Shown here piece after piece: positions 49,141 through 56,210 of a stretch of DNA of 64,000 bases; the first letter of the stretch is position 1, and the number at the start of each line of letters is the position of its first letter. The stretch comes from Methylotenera sp. (lineage in GTDB: Bacteria > Pseudomonadota > Gammaproteobacteria > Burkholderiales > Methylophilaceae). The notes beneath the pieces were generated by a model, which ran no database searches, had not been told where the DNA came from, and saw only the letters and a list, made by a program, of their open reading frames with translations. Location: positions 62,001 to 126,000 of the forward strand of contig JAHRYP010000004.1 in the NCBI GenBank assembly GCA_020622105.1, given 5' to 3'. Made by a program: the position numbers and the translations under genes.

Positions 49141-50298
49141 CCGTCTAAGAATGTTCTAATAACATTCTAATAGTTTTTTGGATTTCCCGAACTGCATTTT
49201 CGGGTTAAGCCATAATACTCAGGTTTGTCTGCGACGCTCCGACGAATACTCGCGTCCAGTTGCAATAACCCATCACATTAAATTGATTTCAACGACTCAA
49301 ACCCGACCAGAAGGAAGGTTAAGACCGAACCTTCCAGCGACTGCAGAACCCACAGTCGTATTTTATATCCCGACATCAAGCGGTGGGGCGCTCGATGTTC
49401 CTGAAAATATTGCTGGACGGCAAGCCCGCGCATCACTTGCGGTGAGCGCGTGCCGCTATTTTAATGACCAAGCTAAAATCATAAATTAAGCTAGCACAGC
49501 CGAATCCGATGGTGCTGGAGGTTAGGCGTTGTGGAATAAACACTTGTAGCCTGAATCCATTTAGGTTGAACGAACAGTTTATAGTTGATGCGTCTCAGCA
49601 TTGTGGTGAGTTATGAGAAGAGCTAAAGCCCAAAGCAAAAACCTACCGGAAAAGGGTCGTATTCAGCTTAGTATTCGGGCTGGACGGCAAGCCTGAGCCC
49701 CCTGACGGAGCTCAGGCTCACTAAGTTTATCAAAACTTAACCTTTTTAGAGGTGCTCAGGTTTAGCGCAAGCGGATCCCTGAGCTAGGCCAGTCTGAGGG
49801 CGGCTATGAGCCCTCCAAGTCATTACCGCGATAGGATACGGTGGCATCAGGGCTTTTTCAGATAACACGTTCGCGGCCCATCCATACGTTTGTATCTGGT
49901 AATCGGTTTTGTTCCTCAAATTTCATCTGATCAATCGGACAAAACTTGGTGATGCCTGGAAATCCTGAATACTGCTGGCATAGGCTCATAATTGATACTT
50001 AGGATGCTCAACGGCCAGCCCTACTCCTGGATTTCCCAATAACAATTTTTTAAAAAATTTTAAAAAAATGTGACAGTTAGCGTCATTTTCAATGAATGTC
50101 GAAGTTGGTATTTGTGCAGCTTTTGCTACACAGCTTGAACATCACTCAGGGTGCATTAAGGAAGTACATAACTGACTTATTATGCGCGGGCAGATATCTC
50201 TCGCTGATTGGTATCAGAATATACAACCAACCTCGATGCAGATAAACCTTTTTATAAAGACAATGAAGATAAAGGCTAGAGACGGAAATTCCCATGAA
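49141..50298. other. Non-coding structured region
   Basis: About 1.16 kb with no convincing gene; ORFs here lack ribosome sites and recognisable content. It holds several stems: CCCGAA/TTCGGG near 49188, GGAAGGTT/AACCTTCC near 49315-49340, and the stem at 49690-49718. It also has two copies of GCTGGACGGCAAGCC and an A/T-rich stretch near 50045-50070. It may be part of an origin with single-strand initiation sites or a remnant of deleted genes. Confidence 0.5.
49679..49718. repeat. Second copy of a 15-bp repeat with hairpin
   Basis: GCTGGACGGCAAGCC at 49679-49693 repeats 49412-49426 exactly. Here it runs into a stem AGCCTGAGC (49690-49698) / GCTCAGGCT (49710-49718). The first copy is followed by another stem (CGCGC/GCGCG). 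Similar layout suggests a duplicated structured element. Confidence 0.5.
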
Positions 50299-50342
50299 AA
50301 AGTTAGTGAACTACCGACCGAAAGTTAGTGAAATACCGACCT
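50299..50342 (+). repeat. Two 22-bp tandem iteron-like repeats
   Basis: Adjacent 22-bp units, AAAGTTAGTGAAC then TACCGACCG, and the second with AA-to-CT changes in the middle. Each unit ends in TACCGACC. They are followed by a conserved GGCAAAGCCCCGTC block. The same unit recurs at 50638. Their period equals that of the repC iterons. Confidence 0.7.
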
Positions 50343-50637
50343 GCATATGTGGCAAAGCCCCGTCTTTATTGGAATGTGCAACGCAGGGCAAGTATAAGGC
50401 CGGATTACCCTGGCACTCTATTAGCACTGTGCATGTTTACAATGTTATTCCGAGCCAATTATTTCTGTTTAACTATTCAGCTGGTGATACCTTCCTTCCC
50501 TTCGGGTCATATAGGTCGTTGATGCAGTAAAGCCGCACTGTTACTTATGGCTGTGGATGACATCCGTTCGGTATTATGAGTTAATGGCGAGGATGTTGCT
50601 GATAGAAACATTCTAGAAGCGACGCATTTGTTCATAA

Positions 50638-50690
50638 AAAGTTAGTGATCTACCGACCGAAATATGTAGCAAAGCCCCGTCTTTATTGGT
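50638..50690 (+). repeat. Third copy of the 22-bp unit with shared flank
   Basis: AAAGTTAGTGATC then TACCGACCG at 50638-50659, followed by ATATGTAGCAAAGCCCCGTC and TTTATTGG, nearly identical to the sequence after the repeats at 50299-50342. It is a partial duplication about 320 bp from the first. Confidence 0.7.
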
Positions 50691-50711
50691 CGGTGCAAGG
50701 GTATGAAAAGT

Positions 50712-50739
50712 AAAAAGCCAGGGTAGCCCCGGCTTTTTT
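50712..50739. terminator. Bidirectional terminator-like hairpin
   Basis: AAAAAGCC at 50712-50719 then AGGG pairs with CCCCGGCTTTTTT around a TAG loop, one mismatch. T runs flank on both strands. It bounds the repeat region from the left direct repeat of the operon. Confidence 0.7.
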
Positions 50740-50954
50740 ACTTTTGGCATCGCGCATGCACGTAACGTTGTTCCAAATTCATTATGTATGGTTAAGCCTA
50801 CCAGCTGGTACCTACTTTTATAGCCGGACATCATGTCGTTATGTATCAGTTTTTCTCTTTAGCCAAAATGCGAGAAAAGTTGATTACTTTTTAATCAATG
50901 TTATATAACTAAATGATTTTAAACAAAAAAACAATGTTTTAAAAAATCAATATG

Positions 50955-50990
50955 GGTGCTCCAGTTACCGTTTTTCGCATAGTTAACCGC
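50955..50990. repeat. Left imperfect direct repeat flanking the cargo operon
   Basis: GGTGCTCCAGTTACCG followed by TTTTTCGCATAGTTA matches 58549-58585 at 27 of 31 positions in the same orientation. It lies about 60 bp beyond the last gene of the operon. Confidence 0.6.
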
Positions 50991-51047
50991 AATCCTCATT
51001 TTCCTAAAATCCTCTGCAAGCCTGTATAGGGTTTCGTGAAAATTAGT

Positions 51048-51554
51048 CTATATCCCTGGAATTTCTGCCAACCATAAACTCAGGTTTTCCTGAACTTCCG
51101 GATCAGCCAAGCCCAAATCAGAATTACAAAGGATAAGATGATCCTGGAAGTCTTCCGGCCAGTCTTCCGTCCCGGAATGCAAATCATCGAGGGCTAGCCA
51201 GTGCTGCACGGCATTCCGGCGCACGTGCGAGATGATCTGCTCAAAACGCGTCATGTGGCTGAACGGGTCGTATCCGCTCTCTGTTTTCATATGCCGGTGC
51301 CAAGTGGCGCCAATGACTCGTTCTCGTATACTTTCAGGCAATTTTGATAAGGTTTTGTCATAGCCTAGCTCCCTTACCCACGACGTGGATAACACAATAT
51401 CCACGTGCGGATGCCGGCCCAGGATGCGCGCCAGGATGTGCGCGTGCATCATTAAATAACCGGGTGCCCGCAACTCCAGCCCGTGCTTACCGCGGTACAC
51501 GGCGTCGGGGTGCAACACGCCATCCAGATCTAAAAATAGGGTTATCCTGTCCAT
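51048..51554 (-). CDS. HAD-type phosphatase, copy A
   Basis: A 168-residue small HAD hydrolase. Motif I is LFLDLDGVLHP with both Asp residues (9 and 11), motif II is IVLSTSWV, and the acidic motif IV is LALDDLHSGTEDWP. Small proteins of this type resemble the HAD domains named from Swiss-army-knife RNA repair proteins; their substrates are mostly unknown. The ATG at 51554 has GGAG 5 nt upstream; the frame extends to 51578. It is paralogous to the HAD gene at 51707-52213 and is the last gene of the operon, separated by 150 bp of tandem repeats. Confidence 0.82.
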   Translation of the reverse strand: MDRITLFLDLDGVLHPDAVYRGKHGLELRAPGYLMMHAHILARILGRHPHVDIVLSTSWVRELGYDKTLSKLPESIRERVIGATWHRHMKTESGYDPFSHMTRFEQIISHVRRNAVQHWLALDDLHSGTEDWPEDFQDHLILCNSDLGLADPEVQENLSLWLAEIPGI

Positions 51555-51578
51555 TGGTGCTCCAGTTTTTGTTAACAC

Positions 51579-51667
51579 CGGAAAAACTTGCAGTTTTCCT
51601 TATTAACTCCCGAAAAAGTTGCAGCTTCCTTTATTAATTGCGGAAAAAGTTGCATTGTTTATTGATT
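51579..51667. repeat. Three ~31-bp tandem repeats between the HAD genes
   Basis: Units of about 31 bp share GGAAAAA(C/G)TTGCA followed by TTCCTTTATTAA. The third is shorter. No spacers separate them. They may be a promoter/operator array for HAD copy A or the product of slippage. Confidence 0.65.
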
Positions 51668-51706
51668 ACATACGCCTTCTTGATACAACGCTGGCGTCTG
51701 GTTCAA

Positions 51707-52213
51707 CTATCGCGCATGTTGCCGCTCTAGTAATGCGGTATTCAGGGCCGCCTGGACTTCCGGATCACTTAACCCTGTGTCTGGATGACACAAAACCAAA
51801 TGCTGAGCATGACTCGATGGCCAGTCCTGGCTTTGCGAGTGCAGGTCATCCAAGGCTAGCCAGTTTGTGATCCCGTTGCTTTCCACGTGCGCCATGATCT
51901 GCTGAAAGCGTGTCAGGTCACTGAAGCGCAGCGTGCTATACATGTCGACGGCAGCAAGCTCAATATTGGTATGACCTACAACGCGCTCCCGGATTCCAGC
52001 CGACAGGTAAGCCAGGGTGGCCTCAAAACCGAAGGCGCCAACCCAGGATGTGGACAGCACGATTTTGACTTCCGGATGGTACGCCAGGGCTTCTTCAAGT
52101 ATCGGGGCGTGCTGAAACAAGGCGCCGGTCTTCATTAATTCCGGGCGGCCTTGCGTGCTGTACACTGCGTCAGGGTGCAACACCCCGTCAAAATCCAAGT
52201 ATAAATAGGTCAT
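51707..52213 (-). CDS. HAD-type phosphatase, copy B
   Basis: A 168-residue paralogue of copy A. LYLDFDGVLHP (both catalytic Asp), KIVLSTSWV, and WLALDDLHSQSQDWP are all retained, so both copies should be active. It overlaps the upstream hypothetical gene by 4 bp. The two share residues along their whole length (for example DPEVQ near the C-terminus and RERV before it), so they arose by tandem duplication. A nucleic-acid end-healing role is possible but unproved. Confidence 0.82.
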   Translation of the reverse strand: MTYLYLDFDGVLHPDAVYSTQGRPELMKTGALFQHAPILEEALAYHPEVKIVLSTSWVGAFGFEATLAYLSAGIRERVVGHTNIELAAVDMYSTLRFSDLTRFQQIMAHVESNGITNWLALDDLHSQSQDWPSSHAQHLVLCHPDTGLSDPEVQAALNTALLERQHAR

Positions 52214-52566
52214 GGGTTCAGATCCTCCAGCGTGCGCGCGTAAGCCTGTTTATCGTCACTAGTACGTATTAACGTTTTGATCGGGCGCACTTCGGTGGGC
52301 ATCCTAAACGGCTTGATCAGCCGCCAGCCTTCCTGGCCATCGTAGTCATGGCGTACTAACCGGGCGCGGTCGCTAAACGCAATAACCAGGTCCCGCGCTA
52401 CGTTTTGCAAGCCAAAATCGTCGTCGTACTCAATGTCAGCAAGCCCCATAAATTCAATCCAGGTGCACTGATGCCCTGTGCTTTCCGCGCCGATAAATAC
52501 GATATCAACGAGAGTGTGGCCTGATGCGTAAATGACTTTTGTGGTTTCTTCGAGTAAATTTGTCAT
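52210..52566 (-). CDS. Hypothetical protein
   Basis: A 118-residue protein, mixed alpha/beta by appearance, with HQCTWIEFMGLADIEYDDDFG and DLVIAFSDRARLVRHDYDGQEGW. No signal peptide, membrane segment or known motif. It overlaps its neighbours by 4 bp on both sides, so it is a coupled member of the operon. Family not recognised. Confidence 0.65.
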   Translation of the reverse strand: MTNLLEETTKVIYASGHTLVDIVFIGAESTGHQCTWIEFMGLADIEYDDDFGLQNVARDLVIAFSDRARLVRHDYDGQEGWRLIKPFRMPTEVRPIKTLIRTSDDKQAYARTLEDLNP

Positions 52567-52952
52567 TTCGTTGTTGTCCTCAATAATTCCAGCACGCGCG
52601 CGTTAAATTCCGGCTCCAGTGCAAATCCGGCGTCTGGATTGTCCAGTGCAAATTCCGGGATGTTAAAACGCTCACATAACCAAGCGGCTACGCCCTGGAC
52701 CAGCGCCAGTCCACCGTTGCTGCACACCAGGAAACCCTTCAAGGCCGGGCTATGCATGCACACAAATAAGGCCAGATCATGGGCTTCTTCCTTGGGAAAC
52801 ATGCGGTCTATCACCTTTTGCCGGCGTACCACTTGCCAGCCTGGTTGCAGGTCCAGGTAAGGCGCTGCAGGGTCGGTGATCACGATAACTCCCCAATCTG
52901 CGCTCGCAGGTAAGGCTTCCGCATCGTCTTTTGTGCAGATCTGCAATTTCAT
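52563..52952 (-). CDS. Degenerate dual-specificity phosphatase-like protein
   Basis: A 129-residue protein whose pattern follows the phosphatase at 53346-54071: DWGVIVITDPA matches DWAVVSITEPE, LQPGW matches LQDGW, and FLVCSNGGLALVQGVAAWL matches the P-loop region. In the active-site loop the Cys (77) is kept, but the His before it is Val and the essential Arg is Ala (83). It is therefore probably catalytically dead and may bind or regulate the active paralogue. It overlaps both neighbours by 4 bp. Confidence 0.7.
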   Translation of the reverse strand: MKLQICTKDDAEALPASADWGVIVITDPAAPYLDLQPGWQVVRRQKVIDRMFPKEEAHDLALFVCMHSPALKGFLVCSNGGLALVQGVAAWLCERFNIPEFALDNPDAGFALEPEFNARVLELLRTTTK

Positions 52953-53353
52953 AATTGGATGCCCCGCCAGCTCGCTATGGTTTTAGCCAGCGCTAATACC
53001 TTGTTTAAATCAGGCTCTCCCGCGCGTTGGTGCCCCAGCTGATACACTGAGCCGCGCTGAGTCAAAGCGAACCCTTGCGTCAGGCTTAATTCCCAAATCA
53101 TGCTGGTGATGCGGATTTTAATGGTGCCTACCAACTCGCCCACCAGATGCGCGCGTTGACCTTCACCGTGCGAGACAGCAAGCATGACGACGGACCAGTC
53201 ATCGAGAATGCCAGTGATCGCGCGCTCATTAAAACTGGTCTTTATCATTACTGCGTGCTCCAAGGCGCTAATTTCGCCATGCGTTGCTATGTGCACGCTG
53301 CCGCCGGATTTTGCCAGGCTGGCATTCAGGGATTGCAAAAGTGTTTCACCCAT
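52949..53353 (-). CDS. Unrecognised protein, paralogue of the 54863 gene
   Basis: A 134-residue protein from the ATG at 53353 (GAGG lies 6 nt upstream; the frame runs back to 53452 inside the previous gene). The C-terminal half shares a pattern with the product of 54863-55309: ITSxI, QxGFxLTxxGSxY, and GEPxxxxxLAL. It has no known motif. It overlaps the phosphatase upstream by 8 bp and the next gene by 4 bp. Confidence 0.65.
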   Translation of the reverse strand: MGETLLQSLNASLAKSGGSVHIATHGEISALEHAVMIKTSFNERAITGILDDWSVVMLAVSHGEGQRAHLVGELVGTIKIRITSMIWELSLTQGFALTQRGSVYQLGHQRAGEPDLNKVLALAKTIASWRGIQL

Positions 53354-54071
53354 TTTCATCCTCTCCCTTGCCAGCTTGCCAAACCAGCTGATAGACGTAC
53401 TTGTTGTATTGTTTATAACTATGATCAAACGGCAAGTCGTAAGCTCTGGCAATCCACTTTGCCACCGCTGCTGATCTGCTTACTCCCGCCTTGCAGTGCA
53501 CCAGAATTCCATGAACCTCTGGCGCTGCTGCGTGCACAAAGTTAACAATAATTTTCGCGTCGCGCTCGGTCATCAGGACGTATGGTTCGTCTGTCTTCGT
53601 CGATAAATCCACGTCGTGAAAATTAACCCGGCAAATGCTATGCCAGCCATCCTGTAATTTAGCCTCACCCGGGAATTGTTCCGGCTCCGTGATCGATACC
53701 ACCGCCCAATCAGGCCAACCAAGGGCACGCTCGGCTGTGAATTTATTGGCAAACATTACCTTTTGCAGCTGCGGCCAGCCTGTCGCTTTGCGTAAAAACT
53801 GCGTTAACGTCAGCATGCGCGTACGAACGCCAGGCTCCAGCGCGCGCAAGTCGTTAGCAATGGCCGGTATCCCAGTTTCAATTTTTGGTACTTGGTTATC
53901 TTCCAGGTAAGCCAGGGCTGAAGCGCTCAAGCTATCGCTGTCAGCCTTTAATTCAGCCAGCGCCATGTCCGTGACAGCCAGAGGCAGGCCGGGCGTCAAC
54001 GCGTCCAGCTTGCGCTCAAGGGTTAGCCGCTTTAACGGCTGCGGGTCGGCGATTATTAATGTTTCGGTCAT
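53346..54071 (-). CDS. Dual-specificity-type phosphatase with PIN-like N-terminus
   Basis: A 241-residue protein. The C-terminal half (from about residue 107) is a cysteine phosphatase with the P-loop VHCKAGVSRSAAVAKWIA (His192, Cys193, Arg199) and a likely general acid in NFHDVD. The first ~100 residues begin TLIIADPQPLKRL and have LPLAVTDMALAEL, which resembles the start of a PIN nuclease domain, but later PIN acidic residues are not clear. This fold call is tentative. It overlaps the metallophosphoesterase upstream by 4 bp (ATGA). Confidence 0.78.
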   Translation of the reverse strand: MTETLIIADPQPLKRLTLERKLDALTPGLPLAVTDMALAELKADSDSLSASALAYLEDNQVPKIETGIPAIANDLRALEPGVRTRMLTLTQFLRKATGWPQLQKVMFANKFTAERALGWPDWAVVSITEPEQFPGEAKLQDGWHSICRVNFHDVDLSTKTDEPYVLMTERDAKIIVNFVHAAAPEVHGILVHCKAGVSRSAAVAKWIARAYDLPFDHSYKQYNKYVYQLVWQAGKGEDENG

Positions 54072-54853
54072 ATTTCCACTGCCAGTTGCGGGTTGAAGTC
54101 AAAATTCTCACAGTCGCGGTTATATAGGCAGTAGCCGCGCGGATTACAAATTACGCGCGTACCACCCTTCACATAATCAAAGCTCGTATGCGTATGCCCA
54201 TGAATCCATAAATCCATGCGCCCAAGTAAATGATCCAGCCGGCTGGCAAAACAGGCGCTCAGCAGGTCGGTGGCGTACTGCGGGGCGACACTGTCAAAGC
54301 TTGGCAAGTGGTGCGTGATGATCACAGTTTTTCCGTCAAACGGCGTATCCAGCTGCTCTGTCAGCCATCGGGTCGAAGTGGTGAACAAATCCACCGCGTC
54401 TTGCGGCTTAAACTTGTTAACAAAACCGCCGCCATTGTGCGTCCCGCTGGCCTTCTTGATCAGCCGAAAATCATTGAGCATGTAAGCCTCTCGCTTGCAA
54501 TCCACGCGTCGCTCACGGCCAAACAAGAGGAAATCCATCCATAACGTGCAGCCAAGGAACCTCACGCCATCGATGATCACGGCATCATTTTCCATGAAAT
54601 GGATCCGGTCTTCCTTGCTTGCCAAATCGCGTAGGGTTTGTGTCAGATTGTCCATTTCCGTCCGGTAAAACTCGTGATTACCCGCCACATAAAGGATCTG
54701 TGCTTTTGTCTTGGATAACTGCTCTCTGGCCCAAGCGAGGCCGCGCGTGCCGGTGCTGATGTCGCCGGCCAGCACGATAATATCCGCGTCCCTTACCTGT
54801 AGCTCGTAATTCGAAAACTCGGTATGCAGGTCGCTTAAAATGTGAATCTTCAT
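54068..54853 (-). CDS. Calcineurin-like metallophosphoesterase
   Basis: A 261-residue binuclear metal phosphoesterase with all motifs in order: HILSDLH (residues 5-10), VLAGDIS (28-34), VAGNHEFYR (57-65), ITHHLP (about 175), and HGHTHTSFD (about 222). It could hydrolyse phosphomono- or diesters, including nucleotides or nucleic acid ends. AAGGGT lies 5 nt upstream. It is 9 bp after the preceding gene and overlaps the phosphatase downstream. Confidence 0.9.
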   Translation of the reverse strand: MKIHILSDLHTEFSNYELQVRDADIIVLAGDISTGTRGLAWAREQLSKTKAQILYVAGNHEFYRTEMDNLTQTLRDLASKEDRIHFMENDAVIIDGVRFLGCTLWMDFLLFGRERRVDCKREAYMLNDFRLIKKASGTHNGGGFVNKFKPQDAVDLFTTSTRWLTEQLDTPFDGKTVIITHHLPSFDSVAPQYATDLLSACFASRLDHLLGRMDLWIHGHTHTSFDYVKGGTRVICNPRGYCLYNRDCENFDFNPQLAVEI

Positions 54854-54862
54854 GTTTACCCT

Positions 54863-55309
54863 TTAATAAAAAAACTCAGGCACGCCAAAATAGCGCCCAT
54901 AGTCGCTGCGGTTAAAGTAGACACACAATAACGCCAGCTGCTCAAACGTCGGCTCTCCTTCGCCCTTTGTGGCCATCATATAAAGCGAGCCGCTCGCCGT
55001 GAGCAGGTAGCCGCTCTGCAGGTCCAGCCTGGTGATCTTGCTGGTGATCCAGGTGTTGCCGGATCCGTCGCAAATGTCGCCCAACAAGACAACTTTATAC
55101 TCGCCCGCGGCCTCGATACTTACCAGATGCCAATTCGTGATCACCAATTTTGGGTAAGCCGCCGGCACCTCACCCAACAAGGGCGACAGGTCGGCGTCTG
55201 TCGCGTGCCTGATTTGACAGTGCTCGCGGTTTTTACGAATGATGTCATCCAGGCCCCGAGGGATCATGGCTTCCAGTTTTGCGGTTAATGACGCGTCATT
55301 GCTTATCAT
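54863..55309 (-). CDS. Unrecognised protein, paralogue of the 52949 gene
   Basis: A 148-residue protein from ATG 55309 (GGGAG 7 nt upstream; a longer frame to 55360 is unlikely because it overlaps the mini-gene). The C-terminal half has WITSKITRLDLQSGYLLTA, SGSLYMMATKGEGEP and FEQLALL, matching the gene at 52949-53353. It starts one base after the stop of the 21-codon mini-gene, so translation is coupled. Family not recognised. Confidence 0.65.
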   Translation of the reverse strand: MISNDASLTAKLEAMIPRGLDDIIRKNREHCQIRHATDADLSPLLGEVPAAYPKLVITNWHLVSIEAAGEYKVVLLGDICDGSGNTWITSKITRLDLQSGYLLTASGSLYMMATKGEGEPTFEQLALLCVYFNRSDYGRYFGVPEFFY

Positions 55310-55310
55310 T

Positions 55311-55376
55311 TCAGGACTCCCAGCAGCTGGCTTCCAAATCCACCACGATGACTTCGTCATATTTGTTGTTTGCCAT
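55311..55376 (-). CDS. 21-codon mini-gene matching a DEDDh exonuclease N-terminus
   Basis: ATG at 55376, AAGGA 6 nt upstream, and stop TGA at 55311. The peptide includes YDEVIVVDLEASCWES, which matches the first motif of DEDDh 3'-5' exonucleases (VVDxEATCWE, first catalytic Asp and Glu), then stops. It is too short to see by ORF length. Either it is the remnant of a deleted exonuclease gene that now acts as a leader ORF for 54863, or a real short peptide. Confidence 0.55.
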   Translation of the reverse strand: MANNKYDEVIVVDLEASCWES

Positions 55377-55385
55377 TTTTTATCC

Positions 55386-55748
55386 TTACTTATTGATGCA
55401 GCCGGCGCACAACACGCGCACCTTGCCGCCTATTACTAATTTTCTTCCTCTCGAACCACAGCAATAGCAGGTCACGCTTGCCCACTGCTGATACACATAA
55501 ATCGCGCGCAACACGGCAAGCTCTGATGCTGGATCAGCTACCATGCGCACATCCAGCAAGCCGTGATCCTCGCGGATCATAAAGATCTGCACCTTGCAGC
55601 CGCGCATGGCGGTTAAAATGCTATCCACCAAGGCCTTCCAGCCTTGGGGGAAGTCGTAGCTGCCAGCCCCGAAGTTGTCGCATAAATCCAGGTTTAGCCG
55701 CCGACAAGTCTCGCGCACCCAGCGATCTGAATTAAATTTGTCAGCCAT
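55386..55748 (-). CDS. Zinc-ribbon protein of an unrecognised family, paralogue 3
   Basis: A 120-residue protein. The N-terminal part has FPQGWKALVDSILTAMRGCKVQI, then HGLLDVRMVADPASELAVLRAI, and a C-terminal four-Cys ribbon, CYCCGSRG ... VLCAGCINK. It aligns with the two upstream genes (PxGW, G-L-V, ELxxxRA, TCxxCG, VLCxxC). It starts directly at the stop of paralogue 2. The shared ribbon suggests nucleic-acid or protein binding. Function unknown. Confidence 0.72.
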   Translation of the reverse strand: MADKFNSDRWVRETCRRLNLDLCDNFGAGSYDFPQGWKALVDSILTAMRGCKVQIFMIREDHGLLDVRMVADPASELAVLRAIYVYQQWASVTCYCCGSRGRKLVIGGKVRVLCAGCINK

Positions 55749-56201
55749 TTAATAATCATCCAGCCAGGTATTGGTGCGCCTGGTTCCGTTCTCCTGGTCC
55801 ATCTTTTCCAGGCTTTCCAGCACGGCCATTCTGCAGCCGCGCTGACACAGCACTTTGACGTCTTGCCGGAGCACCGCGCGCTTGCCGGTGTTGTCCCCGC
55901 AAAGCTCGCAGGTGATTTTTGACTTTTCGCGGGCTACGGATGTAGCGCGCCACATCTTGACTTCATCTTTCTTGTTTTCCACATCGCACCAAATCTCCAG
56001 AGCCCCAAACTCGGTCTTCACCCCGTGGATCACGGCGCCGCAGTCCTTGATGGCGTCAATAAAATCCTTGACGATGTCGGCCCAGCCGTAGCTGTAATAA
56101 ATTTCGGCTTGCTCGGAAACCATCACACCGGCTTGGCTAGCCCAGTCTTTGAAATGAAAGACACCATTAAACTCGTCGATTTTTACGCGATGATCGCTCA
56201 T
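55749..56201 (-). CDS. Zinc-ribbon protein of an unrecognised family, paralogue 2
   Basis: A 150-residue protein of the same build: SYGWADIVKDFIDAIKDCG, FGALEIWCDVENKKDEVKMWRA, then ITCELCGDNTGKRA and VLCQRGCRMAVLE. It ends NTWLDDY, as paralogue 1 ends GTWLDYF. AAGGGT lies 4 nt upstream. The last Cys pair is spaced CxxxC rather than CxxC. No known family. Confidence 0.72.
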   Translation of the reverse strand: MSDHRVKIDEFNGVFHFKDWASQAGVMVSEQAEIYYSYGWADIVKDFIDAIKDCGAVIHGVKTEFGALEIWCDVENKKDEVKMWRATSVAREKSKITCELCGDNTGKRAVLRQDVKVLCQRGCRMAVLESLEKMDQENGTRRTNTWLDDY

Positions 56202-56210
56202 GCTTACCCT

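Noticed and set aside
48985-49170. 61-codon ORF after repC
   Set aside because: It spans the iterons and the terminator and starts inside a hairpin arm.
49178-49489. 103-codon ORF
   Set aside because: No ribosome site, low-complexity sense, and it covers several inverted repeats; treated as non-coding.
50294-50530. 78-codon plus-strand ORF as a gene
   Set aside because: Its first codons are the 22-bp direct repeats; it has no proper ribosome site and no recognisable content.
51579-51667. Tandem repeats as a CRISPR array
   Set aside because: Only three imperfect units in direct contact, with no unique spacers and no cas genes.
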